64,000 nucleotides of DNA, taken from Lachnoclostridium sp. An131 (GTDB lineage Bacteria > Bacillota > Clostridia > Lachnospirales > Lachnospiraceae). Below the pieces are notes generated by a model. That model was not told the DNA's origin. It was given only the letters and a program-made list of their open reading frames with translations, and ran no database searches. Position numbers and translations under genes: made by a program. Of the stretch, positions 7,865 through 14,926 are shown piece by piece. Each line of letters begins with the position of its first letter. Position 1 is the stretch's first letter. Where the stretch lies: contig NZ_NFLI01000005.1 of assembly GCF_002160825.1 (NCBI RefSeq), forward strand, positions 1 through 64,000. The letters are read 5' to 3'.

Positions 7865-7948
7865 TCCCTTGAATATCTGATAAAGCAGACTTACAAGGGC
7901 TACAATGAATATTCCAATCTGAACCAAGTCCTGATATGTAACATACAT
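7856..7948 (-). CDS. small holin-like toxin, type I toxin-antitoxin system
   Basis: A 30-residue protein starting at ATG 7948 (MYVTYQDLVQIGIFIVALVS, ending KGRK): a short polar N-terminus, one membrane segment at about residues 9-24 and a basic tail. This is the form of the putative holin-like toxins related to TxpA/BsrG. AAAGGAGGG at 7956-7962 is a strong ribosome site. The stop codon lies inside the terminator hairpin of the convergent antisense RNA. Such peptides insert in the membrane and harm the cell unless the RNA blocks translation; here the pair may stabilise the element. The longer frame from 8050 has no ribosome site and crosses the promoter. Confidence 0.75.
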   Translation of the reverse strand: MYVTYQDLVQIGIFIVALVSLLYQIFKGRK

Positions 7949-7955
7949 TGGCTTG

Positions 7956-8069
7956 CCCTCCTTTCTTTCGTCTGGAGGGTTAGCCCCTCCGAAAATGGGA
8001 GGGTAGGCCGCCTTTATGCGCTCTGACTTTCCGTATTGCCAGTATAGCACATCTGTTCGGACTTCTCAA
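7956..8069 (-). promoter_or_regulatory. toxin promoter and structured leader that masks the ribosome site
   Basis: The minus strand has TTGAGA (8064-8069), 17 bases, TATACT (8041-8046). In the roughly 90-base leader, GGAGGG of the ribosome site (7956-7961 on the plus strand) can pair with CCCTCC (7974-7979) across a 12-base loop. A second hairpin lies just upstream (7985-8003). Sequestered ribosome sites are usual for type I toxins. Confidence 0.6.
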
Positions 8070-8085
8070 TCATATTATTGGATTT

Positions 8086-8394
8086 TTACACTCCTGCAGT
8101 TCTTTCTGCTTCCCGGCCCTTCAGCAACAGTTTAAAGATATACAATGCCCTGCGACGGTAAGCATAGAAATCATCTTCTTTTATCGGAATATATCTGCCT
8201 TTCTTCATCATCCCTCTGTATCCGTATCCTGTTGTGAGAGAGGTAAATAACGCATCAGACAGGCCAGGATTGCTTTCTTCTGCGGAAAGCCTCACCAAGG
8301 CTGCGTTATCCGGATCGCCTGCCAGCTCTATCAATCTATCTGCTTCCTCTTTGGTAATGCCATAATCAAGCAACTTTAGACTTCTGGTACTCAT
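8086..8394 (-). CDS. hypothetical element protein, downstream of the tape measure gene
   Basis: A 102-residue soluble protein with predicted helices at both ends. The N-terminus reads LLDYGITKEEADRLIELAGD and the C-terminus is basic (YRRRALYIFKLLLKGREAE). ACAGGAGGGATATAAT precedes the ATG at good spacing. It lies 18 bases after the tape measure gene on the same strand, so the two are probably co-transcribed. Genes in this place in phages encode distal tail or assembly proteins, but nothing in the sequence ties it to one. I do not recognise a family. Confidence 0.5.
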   Translation of the reverse strand: MSTRSLKLLDYGITKEEADRLIELAGDPDNAALVRLSAEESNPGLSDALFTSLTTGYGYRGMMKKGRYIPIKEDDFYAYRRRALYIFKLLLKGREAERTAGV

Positions 8395-8412
8395 ATTATA
8401 TCCCTCCTGTTT

Positions 8413-11151
8413 CTATGTTGTGCCTCCCGTCACAAGCCGGACGCCCACTCGCTTTTCTTCTGACTGCATATAAGGCAATGCCAATCGTGCAAATGTCTTT
8501 CCGTCAATCTGAAGATATACGTCACCAGAAGAACCGCTGTTTCCTGTCATTCCAGCTTCCAGAAGGGCTTCTTTCAACGCCTGCTTCATTGTAGACAGCG
8601 GCGAAACAATCTCTGTTTCCCGGTTATTGTCACCCAGGATTGCCGCAAATTCTCCGGCACGTGGAGGAACTACGGTTCCGGTTGCAAGGCGCGGTATGCT
8701 GTATGTCACGGCAGAGTAAGCAGCAGGTGGATAGGATACGGAATATACATTGCTGATATTTCTTTGCTGTGATGAGGTGCTGAACTTTGTTCCAAAAATG
8801 GAATCTATCGTTTTCTTTATTCCTTCAACAATATCCTCGATTATATTTACCGCTCCTTCTATAACCGAAACAATGCTTTCCCATATCCCTGAGAAAATAT
8901 CTTTTACTCCTGTCCACGCCTTTTCCCAGTTTCCTGTGAAAACACCTGTAATAAAATCAATAAGCCCACTTAAAATATCAAACACTGTCCCGATAATCTC
9001 TGCTATAGTACCAAAAACATCCAAAAATATATTGCCTATTGTTTCTAAAACCGGAGCCACCACGGGATATACTTTTTCTGCTATCCATGACAGAAACGGC
9101 TGAAGGACTTCTTCCCACAATAATTTTATCGCATCAACCACCTTGCCGATGAACCTTAATGCCTTGTCAATCATTTCCCCAATCGGCCCGTTCATGACCT
9201 CTTTAAATTGATTGGCCAGCCTATCAAACACAGGTACGATATATTCATTATAACCATCCAGCAGCTTTTCCAAGATTTCAGTAAGCCCATTTTTTATAGA
9301 TTCATATAACGGATGTATATGTTCATCATAAAGCTGAACAAAGCCATCCACTACCTTTCTTACTGTATCTGCAATGCTATCAATGACTGTTTTCACAGAA
9401 CTGAGAAGATTGCTGATAATCAGCTTGATTCTGTCTGCATTCTCTGTAAAAGGTGTCAAAATCACTGCTAAAATATCTCTGGTATACTTTGCTGTCAGCT
9501 CAACAATGCCTCCGAAGACATCCATAAATATTTGTATAATTGAGCCTGTAATATCCTGAGCTGTTTGGGAAGAAAACACACTGAATACATCTGCAAAAGC
9601 AGCAAAGAACTTACCAAGTATATTGTTAATTTCATCCCCAATATCAAACATCCGGGACAGCCATGTTTTCAAACGCTCAGCATTGTTAGACAGGTAGCTT
9701 TCCATTCCTCCAACAAGATTTGCCGCTATCGTCAGCCCTATACTGGCTATTGAACCAGTCAGCTTTCCCATCATTTCAGCAAACGAATCAACAAACCGAT
9801 TAGCAGAAGCCAGCACATCGGCATCTGTAAAAATGTCTTTGAAATGTGCCCCAATGCTTTGAAGATCCCGCGCCAGTTCATCCAAAACAGGCTTATAATT
9901 CCCCATTCCTTCCCAAAATCCTGTCTTAAAGATTTCTCCTATTTCAACAAGGCGATTTTTAATGTCATCTAAAGTTTCAGCGACATTATTCAATAGCGGG
10001 GATTCCGTCTTTCCTTCTTCCTGAAATACGCCAGATGAAACTCCACCACTCTCCGCTATAGCATTCGCGTTTTCCTCAGTCTCAAACTGAAGCACATTCA
10101 GCTCATCAAATGGAGCCAGAGCCCCTTTTACCTCTTTATTTGCATTTTTTACGCTATCTGCAAATTCCTCAGCGCCTTCTGCCGCTCCCTCATATCCCGC
10201 CTGAACGTTTGAAAGCTCCTCTGTATTTTGGAGGATACCCACATCGGCAGGCTTTTGCACACTTGCTCCCGCAGACTTTTTCCCCATAATCAATTCCGTA
10301 AAATCTTTAAAAGCCGTTGTCGCCACAGAGAGTTTTTCAAGAAATACATTGATAGCTTTAATAATAGGCGTAAACAAATTTATAAGGCCTTGTCCTATTG
10401 TAGCCTTCAGTGACTGGATCCTTAGCTCAAATATTCTCGTCTGATTGGCCCAGGAATCTGATGTTCTGGCAAAATCCCCGCTGGCTGCTGAAAGCTGATC
10501 CTGCACAAACCGAAAACGCAGAGCCACTTTCTCCTGCTCCGTCATCTCATCTGTAGTTTTTCCGATTCCATTGGCCAAAGCATATTGATCCAGAGCAGCC
10601 TGCGTCATAACAACGCCCAGGTCCTTTAAAGTTTCTGTTTCCCCAGTAAATACGCTTTTTAACTTGGTGTAAGCTTCTTCCTGCGATAAATTATAAAAAG
10701 ATGCCACATCTCCCGTCAGGCCCGTTAAAGCTGTTGCCATATCATAGGCAGCTTCTTCTGAATATCCAAAGGATTTTGCCATACTTCCAAATGTACCAAC
10801 GTATCTCTTTGCCATTGTTTCAGACAACCCAAAGGAATCCGCCGCTTTCCTTGCAAACTCCTCAATCTGCTTGGTCATCGCCGGAAATGTAACATCCACA
10901 ACGTTCTGCACTTCCTGCAAATCCGATCCAAGTTCCAGGCATTCTTTTCCAAACTGCACCACCTGTTTAACCGCAAATACTGCCGCTATCGCAGCACCTA
11001 CTTTCTTTGCAGTTCCACCCAGTTTAGATATAGAATTCTGTACCTCCCCGACCTTTCTTGTCATGGAAGTTTTCAGATTGTTTATTCCGGCTTCTACGCC
11101 GTCTGAATTAATTCTGGTATCGATAACGATACTTCCATCAGATTTCATCAT
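8413..11151 (-). CDS. phage tail tape measure protein
   Basis: A 912-residue protein. Residues 1-60 contain a coiled start and a glycine-rich hydrophobic run (KLGGTAKKVGAAIAAVFAVK). Residues 75-270 match the conserved TP901-type tape measure core (SDLQEVQNVVDVTF, ALTGLTGDVASFYNLS, DLGVVMTQAALDQYA). Residues 400-800 are long amphipathic helices rich in I, V, F and G, as expected for a molecule that spans the tail. Tape measures set tail length and enter the host envelope at infection. The gene is intact, but no tail tube, sheath or baseplate gene is present in the element. A terminator lies just upstream, and the ribosome site is weak. Confidence 0.85.
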   Translation of the reverse strand: MMKSDGSIVIDTRINSDGVEAGINNLKTSMTRKVGEVQNSISKLGGTAKKVGAAIAAVFAVKQVVQFGKECLELGSDLQEVQNVVDVTFPAMTKQIEEFARKAADSFGLSETMAKRYVGTFGSMAKSFGYSEEAAYDMATALTGLTGDVASFYNLSQEEAYTKLKSVFTGETETLKDLGVVMTQAALDQYALANGIGKTTDEMTEQEKVALRFRFVQDQLSAASGDFARTSDSWANQTRIFELRIQSLKATIGQGLINLFTPIIKAINVFLEKLSVATTAFKDFTELIMGKKSAGASVQKPADVGILQNTEELSNVQAGYEGAAEGAEEFADSVKNANKEVKGALAPFDELNVLQFETEENANAIAESGGVSSGVFQEEGKTESPLLNNVAETLDDIKNRLVEIGEIFKTGFWEGMGNYKPVLDELARDLQSIGAHFKDIFTDADVLASANRFVDSFAEMMGKLTGSIASIGLTIAANLVGGMESYLSNNAERLKTWLSRMFDIGDEINNILGKFFAAFADVFSVFSSQTAQDITGSIIQIFMDVFGGIVELTAKYTRDILAVILTPFTENADRIKLIISNLLSSVKTVIDSIADTVRKVVDGFVQLYDEHIHPLYESIKNGLTEILEKLLDGYNEYIVPVFDRLANQFKEVMNGPIGEMIDKALRFIGKVVDAIKLLWEEVLQPFLSWIAEKVYPVVAPVLETIGNIFLDVFGTIAEIIGTVFDILSGLIDFITGVFTGNWEKAWTGVKDIFSGIWESIVSVIEGAVNIIEDIVEGIKKTIDSIFGTKFSTSSQQRNISNVYSVSYPPAAYSAVTYSIPRLATGTVVPPRAGEFAAILGDNNRETEIVSPLSTMKQALKEALLEAGMTGNSGSSGDVYLQIDGKTFARLALPYMQSEEKRVGVRLVTGGTT

Positions 11152-11170
11152 TCCGTCATATTCCTATCTG

Positions 11171-11214
11171 CAAAAATAAGAGCCGCTAACCTGCATTCAG
11201 CAAGCTAACGGCTC
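11171..11214 (-). terminator. terminator between the chaperone-like genes and the tape measure gene
   Basis: On the minus strand GAGCCGTTAGC (11204-11214) pairs along 11 positions, two of them wobble, with GTTAGCGGCTC (11180-11190), followed by TTATTTTTG. Placed inside the late gene run, it would reduce tape measure transcription. Confidence 0.7.
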
Positions 11215-11239
11215 CACTCAGCCCTTAATAAGTACCATT

Positions 11240-11374
11240 TTACTTATCGTCTTGATATGTAATTTTTTTGTTTACCTCAAGAACTATTATTCCGTCCTTC
11301 CTTTGTTTAACTTCCGCAGTATTCCCCCGCTTTAATATTTCCCGAATGGCCTTAAGCATAAGTTCATCCTTCAT
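11240..11374 (-). CDS. small conserved phage-type protein, 44 residues
   Basis: ATG 11374 to TAA 11240-11242 encodes MKDELMLKAIREILKRGNTA and 24 more residues, ending in a beta-like stretch GIIVLEVNKKITYQ. The ATG overlaps the TGA of the chaperone-like gene as ATGA, so translation is coupled. I recall short proteins of this form (helix, then RKDGIIVLEV) from clostridial prophages; their function is unknown. It is too short to be judged by composition, and the support is the overlap and the family-like sequence. Confidence 0.6.
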   Translation of the reverse strand: MKDELMLKAIREILKRGNTAEVKQRKDGIIVLEVNKKITYQDDK

Positions 11375-11880
11375 ACTCTTGTTTGCCCCTCCAGGAACGG
11401 GTATTTCTTCCCCTTTAATGCCGCTTCTTTATAGGCTCCAGTATATTTTTCAGTTCTTTTCTCTATGCTTTTTGCTGCTTCATTCAGCTTTTCTTTTACA
11501 GCCTCCAATGCTGCTTCTAAAAATACTTCAAATAAAAAGCGATTGTCCTTACCAACTAAAGACAAAGGAGACTGTCTGCCAAATGCCGCCTCCGCTACAT
11601 CAGCGTTGAAAATATAGTTCAGCTTTTGATTGATGGATTCATTAAATTCCTGCAGTCTCTTTACGCTTTCTGCCAGGGAAAACTCCTGCGTTTCTACCGG
11701 ACTTCCATCTGCTCTGACCTCAATTCCTGAAATACCAGCGCTTTCCTCTCTTAATTCTTTCATGCTTTTCTCAAAGCGTGCCAAGATATTTCCGTCTTTA
11801 GGATTAATACGGATAACCCGCTCTGGATCATTATTAATTGTAAATACCTCAAATCCATCCTCAAAACTAATATTGGCCAT
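11371..11880 (-). CDS. probable phage tail assembly chaperone-like protein
   Basis: From ATG 11880 (AGGAGGA nine bases upstream; the ATG at 11889 is too close to it) the product has 169 residues. The N-terminus is beta-rich (ISFEDGFEVFTINNDPERVI), the middle helical, and FNADVAEAAFGRQSPLSLVG precedes a long C-terminal helix. In siphophages the gene directly before the tape measure encodes a tail assembly chaperone, and the size and position fit. There is no obvious slippery heptamer near the 3' end; instead the next small gene begins at an ATGA overlap. The assignment rests mainly on position. Confidence 0.5.
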   Translation of the reverse strand: MANISFEDGFEVFTINNDPERVIRINPKDGNILARFEKSMKELREESAGISGIEVRADGSPVETQEFSLAESVKRLQEFNESINQKLNYIFNADVAEAAFGRQSPLSLVGKDNRFLFEVFLEAALEAVKEKLNEAAKSIEKRTEKYTGAYKEAALKGKKYPFLEGQTRV

Positions 11881-12079
11881 TTTCAGCATTCCTCCTCATC
11901 ATTTTATATTGATCTCGTATTGCCGATAGTCTCTTTTCCTCCTCAGCCATACTTCCGCACATAACATCCAATCCAGAATGCATGATTTCTCTTTGCTGTT
12001 TTGCTATACCTGGCAAAATCTCCAATGCCTTCTCACATTTACATATACAGTCCTTAATCACGGATATCTGTCTTTTCAT
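11867..12079 (-). CDS. hypothetical small element protein, 70 residues
   Basis: MKRQISVIKDCICKCEKALE followed by a charged helical region (MAEEEKRLSAIRDQYKMMRR). The protein is all-helical and could be a short coiled coil. It begins inside the end of a 34-residue membrane peptide gene and its stop overlaps the start of the chaperone-like gene, a packed arrangement that supports real translation. Two cysteines near residues 12-14 (CICKC) are notable for so short a protein, but I cannot link them to metal binding. No family is recognised. Confidence 0.5.
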   Translation of the reverse strand: MKRQISVIKDCICKCEKALEILPGIAKQQREIMHSGLDVMCGSMAEEEKRLSAIRDQYKMMRRNAENGQY

Positions 12080-12158
12080 TCTCTATTTCTCCTAACTTTT
12101 CACAAATCGCCGCCAGCTCACACACAACCACAAATAATAAAATCCCTACAACTATCAT
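12054..12158 (-). CDS. 34-residue single-pass membrane peptide
   Basis: ATG 12158 to TAA 12054-12056 gives MIVVGILLFVVVCELAAICE plus a charged tail. Residues 1-18 form one membrane segment. TTAGGAGGACAGT before the ATG is a strong ribosome site, which is the main support. It overlaps the next gene by 26 bases in another frame. Possible roles include a holin-like or assembly peptide; none can be shown. Confidence 0.5.
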   Translation of the reverse strand: MIVVGILLFVVVCELAAICEKLGEIENEKTDIRD

Positions 12159-12167
12159 ACTGTCCTC

Positions 12168-13064
12168 CTAATCTGCATTAGGACGCACCAGAAGAGCCTG
12201 GAGGCTTGCTATAGCCTTTTCTGCCATCTCATCAAATCTGGCCTGATATGACGGAATCACACCTTTGTCACGAATAGCCAAGACCGCCAATTCCCGGATG
12301 CTCTTGAAATATTCCAACTCCTTCCGGCCGCGCTGGTTAGCATAGTGTCCTAATACTGACACCAATTCAGAACGCAGATTATTATTTTCAGCATACTGAG
12401 CGAGCATCCGGAGCATAGTGGGATTGTCCGTATATCCGGAAATCAGGCGGTCAAACTCAGCTTCATTAAATGGGAAACCAGCATCAAGCAGTTTCATCGT
12501 AGTATCGTCAATCCTGCTTCCGTTAGGGCCGTAGAAATCGTCCAAATGCTCCTGAAGCTGTTCCTGCACCTTGTCCAATGCCTCATTCATTTCGGTATGC
12601 AAATCTGCAATGGCCGTTTTAAAATCTTCCTCAGCTCGCAGATATGAAGCTTTCCACTCAGCTCTACCCAACTCGCTGATGCTTTTATCATTTGTTACTC
12701 GTTTCCAATCATTTCGCGCTTTCTCCACAGTCCCACGAAGGTTCTGAGCCTTATTGCCCATGTCCCCCTGGATCTTTCTCAAATCATCCACATATCCGGT
12801 AAAATCCTGATGTTTCATAGTTTTGTATTCCTTTCTGCCGTCTTTGGCTGAATAATATTTCTTAATTTCCTCTTTTACTTGCTCTACAATTTCCCGACAC
12901 TTCTTCTGCCATTCTGGATGCTTTGCATAATCCTTTGAATCAGCGGCTATTTCCACCGCTTTAAACGACGCGTTTTTCCAGTCCGGTGCAATGTCATATC
13001 GCCGCGCAGTGATCTTTTCATATAATTCTTCATCTACCACAATCCCTGCCAGTATTCTGTTCAT
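12168..13064 (-). CDS. hypothetical coiled-coil element protein, 298 residues
   Basis: A soluble, strongly helical protein. Residues 60-190 are rich in K, E, Q and D with long helices (KCREIVEQVKEEIKKYY, LHTEMNEALDKVQEQLQEHL). Residues 190-290 look like stacked short helices. AAAGGAGAA lies 10 bases before ATG 13064, which overlaps the previous stop as ATGA. It sits between small regulatory-type genes and the tail genes. A scaffold- or assembly-type role would suit the coiled coil, but no family signature is visible and a host-takeover role is equally possible. Confidence 0.5.
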   Translation of the reverse strand: MNRILAGIVVDEELYEKITARRYDIAPDWKNASFKAVEIAADSKDYAKHPEWQKKCREIVEQVKEEIKKYYSAKDGRKEYKTMKHQDFTGYVDDLRKIQGDMGNKAQNLRGTVEKARNDWKRVTNDKSISELGRAEWKASYLRAEEDFKTAIADLHTEMNEALDKVQEQLQEHLDDFYGPNGSRIDDTTMKLLDAGFPFNEAEFDRLISGYTDNPTMLRMLAQYAENNNLRSELVSVLGHYANQRGRKELEYFKSIRELAVLAIRDKGVIPSYQARFDEMAEKAIASLQALLVRPNAD

Positions 13065-13273
13065 AAAATATGTTCTCCTTTTTCGTTGATTCTCGGCAAA
13101 TCATTAACGATAGCCACCTTCGCACCACACTGGCGCATATACGCTCCCAGGTCCGCAATAAGTTCTCCGCCGATATAATACTGTCCATTGTAGAATCGAG
13201 GAAAGACAACAAATTTCCGTTTTTTCTGTTCCTCTGCATCTTCCAGCTTTCTTATTCTTTGTTCTAAATTCAT
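13061..13273 (-). CDS. small element protein with N-terminal LxxRIxxLE motif (third of three)
   Basis: The 70-residue protein starts at ATG 13273 with AGAGGAGACAG ahead of it; the longer 156-codon frame that contains it is antisense-like and is rejected. It opens MNLEQRIRKLEDAEEQKKRK and continues with a beta-rich body (FVVFPRFYNGQYYIGGEL). The opening resembles those of the next two genes upstream (MTGLEKRIKLLESR and MKSLYARIEALEKQ), while the bodies differ. A shared short coiled coil that pairs the three proteins, or docks them on a common partner, is a reasonable guess. Confidence 0.55.
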   Translation of the reverse strand: MNLEQRIRKLEDAEEQKKRKFVVFPRFYNGQYYIGGELIADLGAYMRQCGAKVAIVNDLPRINEKGEHIL

Positions 13274-13283
13274 TCTGTCTCCT

Positions 13284-13727
13284 CTAAATACCGCGGAAGC
13301 TCCATGTCTGAGGTAAACGGGCCAACACCTTTGCCATTTCCCGGCCCTCATCCGTTTGATATAACCAGGCAATCTCCGGATATTGCTCCATGTCCCGACT
13401 TCTAAACCTTTCTTTTTGCTCCTGCGTGTACAATTTGCCTGTCTGCGTGAAAACATGCATCCATTCAACGCACATTCCCATACTAACCTGAACATACAAT
13501 TTCTTTTTAAATTCTTCATCCGCCAGATCAACAGCTTCTCTCAAAGGCAAATACTCTAAGACTTTTGGCGACTGATAAAGCCCTTCCGGATAATACTTTA
13601 TAATCGTTTCATCTTTTGCCATCGACCAGGGAGCCAGAACCATAAAAGGCTCATGCCGTTTCTTTTCTTTTTGGCGAAGTGCCATTCGACTTTCTAACAA
13701 TTTAATTCTCTTTTCAAGTCCAGTCAT
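13284..13727 (-). CDS. element protein with N-terminal LxxRIxxLE motif (second of three)
   Basis: A 147-residue protein beginning MTGLEKRIKLLESRMALRQK, then a body with many aromatic residues (YYPEGLYQSPKVLEYLPL, VEWMHVFTQTGKLYT). Its ATG overlaps the stop of the upstream gene as ATGA, so the pair is coupled. The amphipathic start is shared with both neighbours. No enzyme motif, membrane segment or DNA-binding helix pair is seen. Function unknown. Confidence 0.55.
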   Translation of the reverse strand: MTGLEKRIKLLESRMALRQKEKKRHEPFMVLAPWSMAKDETIIKYYPEGLYQSPKVLEYLPLREAVDLADEEFKKKLYVQVSMGMCVEWMHVFTQTGKLYTQEQKERFRSRDMEQYPEIAWLYQTDEGREMAKVLARLPQTWSFRGI

Positions 13728-13975
13728 AATTCCCTCATCGGTACATATCCATCCAGCAAGGCATCCAGGTCTTTCAAACTATTCCCCTGTACTATGCGAA
13801 ATGGAAATATACATTCTCTGTCTTTCACCGGATCTGCAAGCTCATCCGGAGCACAAGTCAGAAATTCTTTTACATTCATTTTTCTCTCAGTCCCATCAGC
13901 CATAGGAACTGCTAAAATTAAACTTTGAGGAGCCTGTTTCTCCAGCGCCTCGATTCTTGCATATAAAGACTTCAT
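13724..13975 (-). CDS. small element protein with N-terminal LxxRIxxLE motif (first of three)
   Basis: An 83-residue protein: MKSLYARIEALEKQAPQSLI, then a compact acidic domain ending GYVPMREL. AGGGGTGTGAT precedes the ATG. The N-terminal 14 residues line up with those of the two following genes, and the upstream HTH protein also ends in AERVEALERQSKEE, so one helical motif recurs in four consecutive genes. Function unknown; the arrangement suggests a set of small adaptors. Confidence 0.55.
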   Translation of the reverse strand: MKSLYARIEALEKQAPQSLILAVPMADGTERKMNVKEFLTCAPDELADPVKDRECIFPFRIVQGNSLKDLDALLDGYVPMREL

Positions 13976-13998
13976 ATCACACCCCTGAAATCAGTCAA

Positions 13999-14367
13999 TT
14001 ATTCCTCTTTGCTCTGCCTTTCCAGTGCCTCAACCCGCTCTGCCAGGTCCGCTGTCTCTGTCCAGGACTTACACTGCGACATCATAATCTGAATAGCGTT
14101 TACCCTTATCTGAGGCGAAATATCATCATTATTGATGATGCGGTTCAGTACATTCACACAGTCTGTCAAAGACTGCTGCATCTTCTGGACACTCCGACGG
14201 ATTATCTGCACTCTACGCTGATTCAGTATATCCTGAAATTGTGGATCGTCCCGGTACCTTGTGACCGTATTCCTGCTGAGGCCTGTTGCCCGCATAATAT
14301 CAGAAATCTTATCATACTCCAGAAAAGCCGCTATGAGGTCTTCTGTAAACACTCGTTTTCTTGCCAC
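13999..14367 (-). CDS. helix-turn-helix protein resembling a phage terminase small subunit
   Basis: A 122-residue protein with GTG start at 14367. Residues 10-45 form a helix-turn-helix (KISDIMRATGLSRNTVTRYR), followed by a helical oligomerisation-like region (VQKMQQSLTDCVNVLNRIIN) and a coiled-coil tail. This matches the build of small terminase-like proteins of Gram-positive phages (N-terminal HTH that reads pac DNA, central helices that form a ring). In phage-inducible islands such a protein redirects packaging to island DNA. A plain transcription regulator is the alternative. It directly follows another small HTH gene. Confidence 0.5.
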   Translation of the reverse strand: MARKRVFTEDLIAAFLEYDKISDIMRATGLSRNTVTRYRDDPQFQDILNQRRVQIIRRSVQKMQQSLTDCVNVLNRIINNDDISPQIRVNAIQIMMSQCKSWTETADLAERVEALERQSKEE

Positions 14368-14371
14368 TCAA

Positions 14372-14545
14372 TCAACCTGCTTTCACCTTTCCAATAGCCG
14401 CCAGGACTTCATTTCTACGTTTTTCCGGAAGTTCATGACGCATCATCCGATAAAATGTACTTTCCGCCACTCCCAATTTATCAGCCACCTGCCAACAATA
14501 AATACCGCACCTTTTCATTTCCCGGCGAATCATTTCATTACACAT
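14372..14545 (-). CDS. small helix-turn-helix protein, 57 residues
   Basis: ATG 14545 to TGA 14372-14374 encodes MCNEMIRREMKRCGIYCWQV, then ADKLGVAESTFYRMMRHELP and a short helix. The second stretch is a clear helix-turn-helix of the kind found in clostridial prophages. AAGGAGACAGGCT is the ribosome site. It lies five bases ahead of the terminase-like gene, so the two are expressed together. It probably regulates element genes. Confidence 0.65.
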   Translation of the reverse strand: MCNEMIRREMKRCGIYCWQVADKLGVAESTFYRMMRHELPEKRRNEVLAAIGKVKAG

Positions 14546-14631
14546 AGCCTGTCTCCTTCCTTCAACTTCTGCAACTGCTTCTACTATTATTTATTTTACA
14601 CCAAATTTTTCAGCCACCTCTCCCCACATTT

Positions 14632-14682
14632 AACGCAAAAACAGAGCCAGATTTCCACTACTCTAAGTAGGTTCTGGCTCTG
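14632..14682 (-). terminator. terminator separating early and late element genes
   Basis: On the minus strand CAGAGCCAGA (14673-14682) pairs with TCTGGCTCTG (14642-14651), with an inner CTACT/AGTAG helix, followed by TTTTTGCG. It isolates the HTH/late block from the J-domain block. Confidence 0.75.
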
Positions 14683-14721
14683 CGTCTTGCGTCCGGCTCT
14701 ATAATATTTACTTTCCCTGAT

Positions 14722-14762
14722 ATGCCGCCGGGTTCGGGTGTTGGCGCACCGTTCCCCGGCTC
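14722..14762. repeat. stem-loop with GTGCGCCAACAC loop region, copy 1
   Basis: On the minus strand GCCGGG...GGTG CGCCAA CACC...CCCGGC forms a hairpin followed by GGCATA. The same loop and the same GGCGGCAT after it recur at 16232-16272, while the outer stems differ. There is no T-run, so it is not a simple terminator. Confidence 0.45.
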
Positions 14763-14770
14763 ATAAAAGG

Positions 14771-14881
14771 TTATTTTCTGCAGATAAACTGGATCACGTT
14801 CAATATCAGGCTGGCTATTGCCACCACCATCCAGGCATTCCGTTGTCTCTTTATTTGGCTGATTACATCTGAAGCAAGCAT
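14771..14881 (-). CDS. 36-residue single-pass membrane peptide
   Basis: ATG 14881 to TAA 14771-14773 encodes MLASDVISQIKRQRNAWMVV, then AIASLILNVIQFICRK. There is an N-terminal basic helix, one membrane segment at about residues 17-33 and a basic end. GGAAAGGAAGTGATGCT precedes the start. It follows the J-domain gene on the same strand by 45 bases. Small membrane peptides in phage-type elements may be holins, superinfection blockers or toxins; none of these can be singled out. Confidence 0.5.
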   Translation of the reverse strand: MLASDVISQIKRQRNAWMVVAIASLILNVIQFICRK

Positions 14882-14926
14882 AGCATCACTTCCTTTCCGT
14901 GGTTATTACGATTTTCACAAGAATAA

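Noticed and set aside
7525-8026. Plus-strand frames in the toxin-antitoxin region
   Set aside because: No ribosome sites and no family features; the region is better explained by promoters and an antisense RNA.
13061-13531. 156-codon minus frame
   Set aside because: Only its last 70 codons (from ATG 13273 with a ribosome site) are kept; the first part is out-of-frame shadow of the next gene.
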